In this document: positions 31,120-36,324 of the stretch, piece after piece
Numbering within the stretch: position 1 is the first letter of the stretch
Layout: each line of letters begins with the position of its first letter
Source of the DNA: JAYSFC01 sp041913505
GTDB lineage: Bacteria > Pseudomonadota > Gammaproteobacteria > Burkholderiales > Burkholderiaceae_C
Assembly (NCBI GenBank): GCA_041913505.1
Contig: JAYSFC010000023.1
Location: 1 to 36,324 of the forward strand
Length of the DNA stretch: 36,324 bases
Direction: 5' to 3'
The notes under the pieces: generated by a model
What the model was told of the DNA's origin: nothing
Database searches by the model: none
What the model saw: only the letters and a program-made list of their open reading frames with translations
Made by a program: the position numbers and the translations under genes

Positions 31120-32241
31120 CTAGGGCGTGCAATGCGGCGCGTGGCCTGCTCGCAGCTCTCGGGCGCGGGCCTCGGTGTCCGGGTGGCTGCTCAGCAGCGA
31201 CCACAGCGGGCCCAGGGCCTTGTCTTCCTCCCCGGCCTTCGCGTCCTTGCGGCTGTCGCGTGCAATCGCCAGCAGCAGGTCCGCCATGGGCTGTGTGGGC
31301 AATTGGCCGTCGGCCATGAGCGCGATGGCGAAGCAGTCGGCCTCGCGCTCGTGGCTGCGCTGGTAGGCCAGGCCCGTGAGCAGCGTGCTGCCGGCCGAGA
31401 CCACGCCCGACACATCCCCCAGCGCCAATCCCAGGCCCACGTTGAGCACGCCCTGCTCGACCACTAGGCGCGTGGTGTGGCGATGCACCACGTGGCCGAT
31501 CTCGTGCGCGAGCACGCCCACGAGCGCGTCGTCGCTGAGTTGCTGCCTGGCCGCTTCTTGCACCAGCGCATCCGTCACCACGATGGCGCCGCCAGGCAGC
31601 GCGAAGGCGTTGGCGCCCATGCCGGAGCGGAATGCGAGCGTGAGCCGCGGCGCATAGCCAGGGTAGCGCTGCAGCGAGGGTGGCACCTGCCGTGCCAGCG
31701 CGGCGAAGCGCTCGCGTAGCGCGGCCTGGCGCTCGCGCGGGAGTTGGCTGGGCTTGAGCACGCGGTCGTCCATCTGCCGCAGCGCGTTGTCGGCAAGGGC
31801 CACCTCCCACCCCACGGGTATATGGCGTGTGAACTGCGCAGCCATCCAGGGAGTGCCATAGCGGTAGAAGAGCACCAGCCCCACGATGGAGACGGCCAGC
31901 ACGCCGAGCAGCACGCTCCAGCGGGTCTGCATGCGCTCGGCCAGGCGCAGCCGCCCGCCTGCGGCGGCCAGGGCGGCCTGCCAGTCGGCCACGGCGTCGA
32001 TCTCCAGGCTGCCGTGGCCTCGCAGGTCCACCACCACCTGCTGTGGCAGGCGGCGGGCACTCCAGGTCTCGGGCCAGCCGACCTGCGCGTGGCCGAGTTC
32101 CAGCGGGGGCAATGCGGGCTGCGAAAGCGGGTGTACTGCGAGCGACGGTCCGCCAGGGCCGGGCCGCAGTCCCACGAGCACGGGCCGGGGCTTGCTGCTC
32201 AGGCCGTCGAACCAGCGTGCGGGAATGAGGGGGGCGTTCAC
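31120..32241 (-). CDS. M48-family metallopeptidase with N-terminal soluble domain
   Basis: A 373-residue zinc peptidase. Residues 1-105 are a soluble domain, one membrane span lies at about 108-127, and the M48 domain follows with HEIGH at 246-250 and the third ligand Glu300 in SHEREAD. The topology suggests the catalytic part is in the periplasm and the N-terminal part in the cytosol. The start is a GTG at 32241, one base after the stop of the YjgN gene, so the two are translationally coupled. Family members degrade misfolded or specific envelope proteins; the target is unknown, with the neighbouring YjgN protein a candidate partner. Confidence 0.88.
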   Translation of the reverse strand: MNAPLIPARWFDGLSSKPRPVLVGLRPGPGGPSLAVHPLSQPALPPLELGHAQVGWPETWSARRLPQQVVVDLRGHGSLEIDAVADWQAALAAAGGRLRLAERMQTRWSVLLGVLAVSIVGLVLFYRYGTPWMAAQFTRHIPVGWEVALADNALRQMDDRVLKPSQLPRERQAALRERFAALARQVPPSLQRYPGYAPRLTLAFRSGMGANAFALPGGAIVVTDALVQEAARQQLSDDALVGVLAHEIGHVVHRHTTRLVVEQGVLNVGLGLALGDVSGVVSAGSTLLTGLAYQRSHEREADCFAIALMADGQLPTQPMADLLLAIARDSRKDAKAGEEDKALGPLWSLLSSHPDTEARARELRAGHAPHCTP

Positions 32242-32242
32242 G

Positions 32243-33487
32243 CTATCCGATCAGGTCAAGCCCGGCGGCATCGGCCAGTGCGTCGCCCAGGCCGCTCTGC
32301 TGTTGGCGGGCCAATTGGCCTGCCAACTGGTCCACGCTGCCCTTGATGTGCAGTGTGACCGAGTCGACCTTCATGCGGTACTCGCTCACCCGCGCGAAGG
32401 GGCGGTAAAAGCCCAGCGTGAGCACGGTGAGTAGCAGGTTCTTCATTCGCAGCAGCACATAGCTGCGCGTAGGCAGCGTGCACTTGAAGCGCGCGACCTG
32501 GCTTACGCCGATATTGCTCCACATCAGGTGGAACATGCGTGCTTGGCGAAAGGCCCGGGTAGGCGATGCAATGAGAAACGGCAGCATGATGCCCAGGAGA
32601 ATGCCCGCGAGGAGGAGCATCTGCGGCCACGGAAGGGCTTTGTGCAGACTGCCATAACGCGCGAGAGAGATGCCGTACACCAGGGCCACGACCAGGGTGA
32701 TTGCGGCAGCCGCACACACGAAAACGCAGGCGATGAAGAACACCGCCGTGGTGAGCCATATCTTGGCGAAATCCGCGTACAGGGGTTTCCATCGCCCTGA
32801 TTCGACGCCTACCTGGCTGCGTCGTACGACCAAGCTCTGGCAGTTATATTCAAGGCGGCTGTAGCACGCCACGATCAGCGCTACTGACAGCGCCGCAAGC
32901 CCTGCCACGGGGGGCGTGATAAGCAATGGTGGCTCGCTGGGTAATGCTTCAACGAAAAGGGTCAGGCAACCCCACACCCCCAAAAAACTGATGAGTCCGA
33001 TGAAGAACACGGGCCAGTTCGCTTTGTAGATATCGCCCCAGCCTGCTGCAAACTGCAGCCGCAGGCCGCGCCAGCGCGTGGCGCCCAGGCGAAAGCGCAT
33101 GGCGCTGCCCCAGATCAGTGGAGAGAGCAATGTGCCGCCCAGCATAAAGAGGGACAGTGCCGTGCGCTGCTCCGAGTACACGGCGATCTGGTAAGCCAAG
33201 GTCAGCAGTGCCATGAGCACGAAGCCCTTGACCATCTTGCTCTGGGTCGCGGTGAATTCAAGTGGGCTGCCCGCCACCAGCGTGTGCCCATAGAAGTACT
33301 GCGCCGTGCGCCGGCGTGCCCAGGGCGTGTACAGGCCGAGCGTGACGATAGAGAGCAGCACGTTGATGATCCATACGCGGAAATACTCGCCGCCGCTGCC
33401 GGTGAAGCGCAGTGGGTGTGCGGTGATCTGGGGCGCAGACTGGACGAACGCGGGCGCTGAGCGCCCGTCCGGATCGGGCTGATACAT
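32243..33487 (-). CDS. YjgN family (DUF898) membrane protein
   Basis: A 414-residue inner-membrane protein of the DUF898/YjgN family. After a polar N-terminus (about 25 residues) comes the family opening HPLRFTGSGGEYFRVWIINVLLS and LGLYTPWARRRTAQYFYGHT; a second, related segment LLLTVLTLGFYRPFARVSEYRM near residue 350 shows internal duplication. About eight to ten membrane spans are predicted. Function of the family is unknown. It precedes and is coupled to the M48 peptidase gene. It is divergent from the next membrane protein with 81 bases between starts. Confidence 0.9.
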   Translation of the reverse strand: MYQPDPDGRSAPAFVQSAPQITAHPLRFTGSGGEYFRVWIINVLLSIVTLGLYTPWARRRTAQYFYGHTLVAGSPLEFTATQSKMVKGFVLMALLTLAYQIAVYSEQRTALSLFMLGGTLLSPLIWGSAMRFRLGATRWRGLRLQFAAGWGDIYKANWPVFFIGLISFLGVWGCLTLFVEALPSEPPLLITPPVAGLAALSVALIVACYSRLEYNCQSLVVRRSQVGVESGRWKPLYADFAKIWLTTAVFFIACVFVCAAAAITLVVALVYGISLARYGSLHKALPWPQMLLLAGILLGIMLPFLIASPTRAFRQARMFHLMWSNIGVSQVARFKCTLPTRSYVLLRMKNLLLTVLTLGFYRPFARVSEYRMKVDSVTLHIKGSVDQLAGQLARQQQSGLGDALADAAGLDLIG

Positions 33488-33568
33488 GCGGCTCTCCCTC
33501 CTGGTGCGGCGCAGTGTAGCAGCGCGTTTTCTGGCGCAGGCGCGCTGGCTTAGGGCATCATTTCGGCG

Positions 33569-35185
33569 ATGAAAACGTGCCTCCGTTTCCTCGCTGTCCG
33601 GCTCGCCTTGCTGGCACCACTGTGCTTCCTGGGAGGTGGTGCGCTGGGCGCTGCCCCGTCTCCGGATGCGGCTGCCTTCCTCGGTGCGGTGCGCGCCACG
33701 GCCTTGGGGGACGATGCAAGCAAGGCCTATTTTCTCGTCCATCTGCTGAACCGTGCCGAGGCGCCCAAGGACGAGGTGGAGGCGCTGCGCCGGGAGCTGC
33801 TGCACGCCTATCTGTCCCAGTTGACGGCCCCTTCGCACCCACCGGCGCCGCCGCCCAGCCGCTGGGAGCGCTTGCTGCGCGCCCTGCCGGGCCGGGCATC
33901 GGCGGTGCCAGATTCCGTGGCCGCGGCGGTGGCGCGCGGCCGCAACCGCCCCAGCGTGCTCGACGCGCCCTTTCGCGATGCCTGGCAAACGGCTTTCAAC
34001 CAGGGGCTGTCCGTGCGCTGGGGCGTGGGGCAGGGGCGGTCGCCCAACTTTCTCATGGCATTGCGCGACCTGGAGCCGATCGCGCCCGGCGTGTGGGTGG
34101 CACCGTCCGCCAGCGGGCAGATCTGGCTGAAGCTGGCGGTGCGTTTGGTCAACACCTCATCGCGCCCTTTGCCGCTGCACCGGCCCGGGCTGCTGTTCGG
34201 GGACGCATCCGAGGGTGGGCAGCCGGGCCTATCGTTTACCTGCCAATGGGACCGCCCTTCGACCAACCGGCCGCAAAGCGAGATGCAGGCCAACGCCGTC
34301 ACGCTGTTGCCGCCCGGTGCCGAGTCAGAGCCCCTGGTGTGCGATGCGCCGCCTGCGGCCGCGTTCTGGCGGGCGCAAATACCGGCCTTGCTCAACGCCT
34401 CGGTCAAGCCGCGGCTCGTGTCGCATGACCTGGACAGCCCCCAGCGCCTGTACCACATGGAGCTGGCCCTGGCGGAAAGCGCTCCCCAGGCGAGTGCATG
34501 GAGCGAGCGCCTGCTGGTTGCCCGTCAGCAAGTGGGCAGTCAGTGGGGGGCGGGAGCGGACCCGCTCGAGCCGCCCGAGCGCCGCCGCTGGGCCTCGGCG
34601 CCCCACGAGGGGTGGCGCAGTGCCGCGGCGAGCCTCAAGGTCTTCATGGCCGCTACCGTTTTGGCTCTGGGGCTGTTTGCCGCCGGGCGCGGCCTGCTGC
34701 GCCTGGGCGTGCCGCCGGGGGGCGTGATCGTGGGCACCGTGGCGGCAGGTGCGGGCCTGTTCGCGGTGATGCTGGCGCAGATGGGCGGCGGAACGGGCTA
34801 CAACCACCCGCTGTACCTGGGGATCGGGCTATGGAGCAGCTTCATCGGCCCCGTGCTGCTGGCGGTGCTGGCCCTGCACGGCCTGCACAAGCTGCTGGAT
34901 GACGAAGGCCGCGACTGGTGGGGTGTCGTGGCTTCAGGCTGGCGCCGCGCCTTCGACCTGACCCAGAGCACCAGCCGGGGTGAGTTCTGGGGGTTTTTTG
35001 CGCATTGTGCTTGGCTGTGGGCGCTGGTGCGCATCTGCATGGCGCCGCTGGACCGGTGGATCGGCCCAGTACTGCTGTTGCCCTTGCTGGCGGCGGCCAT
35101 CCGCCGCCTGCGCAGCATGACGCTCGGGGAGCTCGCGGGAGCGGGGCTCGCGCTGGCAGCGCTGGTGTTGCAGGCGCTGGCCTGA
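33569..35185 (+). CDS. Membrane protein with DUF805-like C-terminus
   Basis: A 538-residue protein I do not recognise as a whole. A signal peptide (cleavage near GALGA-A, about residue 28) is followed by a soluble, probably periplasmic part to about residue 350 with the Pro-rich linker PSHPPAPPPS. Then come five or six membrane spans. The last part resembles DUF805: SRGEFWGFFAHCAWLW (like the family's SR-x-E-[FY]-W motif) and AAAIRRLRSM (like its VRRLHD motif). No clear ribosome site precedes ATG 33569. It is divergent from the YjgN gene and convergent with the S4-domain gene, 12 bases apart. Confidence 0.75.
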   Translation: MKTCLRFLAVRLALLAPLCFLGGGALGAAPSPDAAAFLGAVRATALGDDASKAYFLVHLLNRAEAPKDEVEALRRELLHAYLSQLTAPSHPPAPPPSRWERLLRALPGRASAVPDSVAAAVARGRNRPSVLDAPFRDAWQTAFNQGLSVRWGVGQGRSPNFLMALRDLEPIAPGVWVAPSASGQIWLKLAVRLVNTSSRPLPLHRPGLLFGDASEGGQPGLSFTCQWDRPSTNRPQSEMQANAVTLLPPGAESEPLVCDAPPAAAFWRAQIPALLNASVKPRLVSHDLDSPQRLYHMELALAESAPQASAWSERLLVARQQVGSQWGAGADPLEPPERRRWASAPHEGWRSAAASLKVFMAATVLALGLFAAGRGLLRLGVPPGGVIVGTVAAGAGLFAVMLAQMGGGTGYNHPLYLGIGLWSSFIGPVLLAVLALHGLHKLLDDEGRDWWGVVASGWRRAFDLTQSTSRGEFWGFFAHCAWLWALVRICMAPLDRWIGPVLLLPLLAAAIRRLRSMTLGELAGAGLALAALVLQALA

Positions 35186-35197
35186 CGCTGGAGCCCG

Positions 35198-35986
35198 CTA
35201 GAACCGCTCCCACGGCTGCAGAATGCGCCACTGCCCCTCGGGCAGCCTGGCCAGCGGCAGGCGGCCGATGCGGATGCGCCTGAGCCCCGTCACCGTGAGC
35301 CCCACGGCCTCGCACATCGCGCTCACCTGGCCCGGGCGGATGCCCTTGAGCGCGAAGCGCAGGCGCCGCTCGCTTTGCCAGCTCACCTTGATGGGGGGCA
35401 GGGGGCGGCCGTTGAAAGAAAGGCCGTGGCAGAGCCGTTGCAGGCCGCCCGGGGCGATGGTGCCCGCCACTTCCACGATGCACTCCTGCTCCAGCGTCTC
35501 GATATCTTCGGCAAGCTTGCGCGCCACGCGCCGGTCCTGCGTGTAGACCACCAGGCCGCTGGCCTCGGTGGGCAGCGGCGTGAAGCATTCGAGCTGGCGA
35601 AAATGCCGCTGCAGCAGGCGCAGCGGCGGGCCGCCTTCGGTGTACAGGGTGTCGGGGCGCACGAGCGCGAGCGCATCGGGCGCGCCCTGGCTGCGGCTGC
35701 CACGGGGGCCGTCCGCGCCGTCGCCCAGGCCTGCCTCGTAGCCCACGGGTTTGTGCAGGATCAGCGTGATGGGTGGAATCTCCTCGGCGCGCGCGCCGGG
35801 CGCCAGCACCACCTGCTGGGGCGGTGCCACGCGCACGCCGGGCGCCTCGGTGACCACGCCATCCACGCTGACCCAGCCGCCCTCGATGTAGAGCTCGGCC
35901 TCGCGCCGCGAGCAGTGCAACTGCTCCGCCAGGCGCTTGGACAGGCGGACCGCGCCGGCATCCGCAGGCAGGGACGGGCTAGTCAT
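35198..35986 (-). CDS. RluF/RsuA-like S4 protein lacking the catalytic Asp
   Basis: A 262-residue protein with an N-terminal S4 RNA-binding domain (about residues 13-60: RLSKRLAEQLHCSRREAELYIEGG) and an RsuA/RluF-type pseudouridine synthase domain. At the catalytic motif, where active enzymes read GRLD-x-x-(S/T)-x-GL, it reads TPLPTEASGL (136-145), with Pro139 in place of the essential Asp. The later NRQIRRM motif is also changed, to PGQVSAM (218-224). It likely binds rRNA but should not isomerise uridine. The start at 35986 overlaps the end of the MBL-fold gene by eight bases. Standard annotation would call it a pseudouridine synthase. Confidence 0.85.
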   Translation of the reverse strand: MTSPSLPADAGAVRLSKRLAEQLHCSRREAELYIEGGWVSVDGVVTEAPGVRVAPPQQVVLAPGARAEEIPPITLILHKPVGYEAGLGDGADGPRGSRSQGAPDALALVRPDTLYTEGGPPLRLLQRHFRQLECFTPLPTEASGLVVYTQDRRVARKLAEDIETLEQECIVEVAGTIAPGGLQRLCHGLSFNGRPLPPIKVSWQSERRLRFALKGIRPGQVSAMCEAVGLTVTGLRRIRIGRLPLARLPEGQWRILQPWERF

Positions 35987-36323
35987 TGCCGGGCTCCATG
36001 GCGCGGATGCGTTCCACATGCGCGAGCAGCGAGCGCTGGGCCACGGGCCACAGGCGCGGCGGCACGTCGTCGTAGGCGTGGCGCACCCAGTCCTCCACGC
36101 TGCCATCGGGCAGGGCCTGCAGGGCTGCGATCACTTTGGCCTCGCGCGCGAGGCGGTGGGCCTTCAGGCGCGCGATGGTGCCGCGTGCCTCGCCCAGCAC
36201 ATAGCCGTGCGCGGGCAGGATGAACTCCACGCCATGCGCTTCGCACAGGGCGTCGAGGCGGTCGAGCGCGTCGAGGTAGTCGGCCATGTTGCCGTCGGGC
36301 GGGTCGATCACGGTGGTGCTGCC
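35979..36323 (-). CDS. MBL-fold metallo-hydrolase, C-terminal part
   Basis: The last 114 residues of a metallo-beta-lactamase-fold hydrolase; the start lies right of the window. The visible part has GSTTVIDPPDG, the closing zinc-site motif LPAHGYVLGEA and the helix RLKAHRLAREAKVIAALQ, a pattern of the LACTB2-like group in which the HR-x-x-RE helix follows the domain. These enzymes hydrolyse esters, thioesters or RNA; which applies here is unknown. It is read through into the S4-protein gene with an 8-base overlap, suggesting one operon. Confidence 0.87.
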   Translation of the reverse strand, partial: GSTTVIDPPDGNMADYLDALDRLDALCEAHGVEFILPAHGYVLGEARGTIARLKAHRLAREAKVIAALQALPDGSVEDWVRHAYDDVPPRLWPVAQRSLLAHVERIRAMEPGND

Positions 36324-36324
36324 G

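Overview
This is a GC-rich stretch of bacterial chromosome with dense, short-spaced genes. The proteins and layout point to a betaproteobacterium of the order Burkholderiales, most likely the family Comamonadaceae (Acidovorax/Alicycliphilus/Diaphorobacter type). The reasons are the many solute-binding-protein transporters (TRAP, Glt-type ABC and an orphan TctC/Bug protein), the single-gene PyrC, DUF3025 and YXWGXW-lipoprotein genes, and short interspersed repeats with the core TGCTAT-x-AAAT. The family assignment is inference; no taxonomic marker was compared.

Layout. 1-3409 (+): the end of a thiolase gene, an alpha/beta hydrolase, a double-hotdog thioesterase, a crotonase-fold hydratase/isomerase and a PaaI-type thioesterase, together an acyl-CoA catabolic cluster. 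3558-6381: a bactofilin, a convergent YciA-type thioesterase and an Atm1-type ABC exporter. 6388-7330: a palindromic repeat split from its neighbour by an 873-bp IS5-family element whose transposase needs a -1 frameshift. 7328-10234 (-): a TRAP transporter (Q, M, P order). 10430-15754 (+): a LysR regulator followed by a glutamate/aspartate-type ABC importer with two different binding proteins. 15793-19042: an RpiR-type regulator divergent from a CPG2-like M20 peptidase and a TctC-type binding protein. 19043-22450: an unrecognised protein, dihydroorotase, a DUF3025 protein and HtpX. 22719-26236: a YXWGXW lipoprotein, a SnoaL-like protein, 2,4-dienoyl-CoA reductase and a divergent PadR regulator with two clear operators between them. 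26240-30663: a COG2509-type FAD protein, a beta-solenoid protein, cysteine synthase and a tiny membrane protein. 30712-31050: the RNase P RNA. 31120-36323: an M48 peptidase with a YjgN (DUF898) membrane protein, a divergent membrane protein with a DUF805-like end, an S4/RluF-like protein that has lost its catalytic Asp, and the end of an MBL-fold hydrolase.

How the parts fit. The acyl-CoA genes at the left and the FadH/PadR pair at 23.5-26.2 kb both serve breakdown of (unsaturated) acyl chains. The Glt importer, the M20 hydrolase and the TctC protein may form a scavenging route for glutamate or glutamate conjugates. I see no phage, CRISPR, toxin-antitoxin or recognisable defence system. The most unusual items are the catalytically degenerate pseudouridine-synthase-like protein, the PadR double operator, the DUF898/M48/DUF805-like membrane locus, the bactofilin plus a second solenoid protein, and an interspersed repeat lying inside a coding region.
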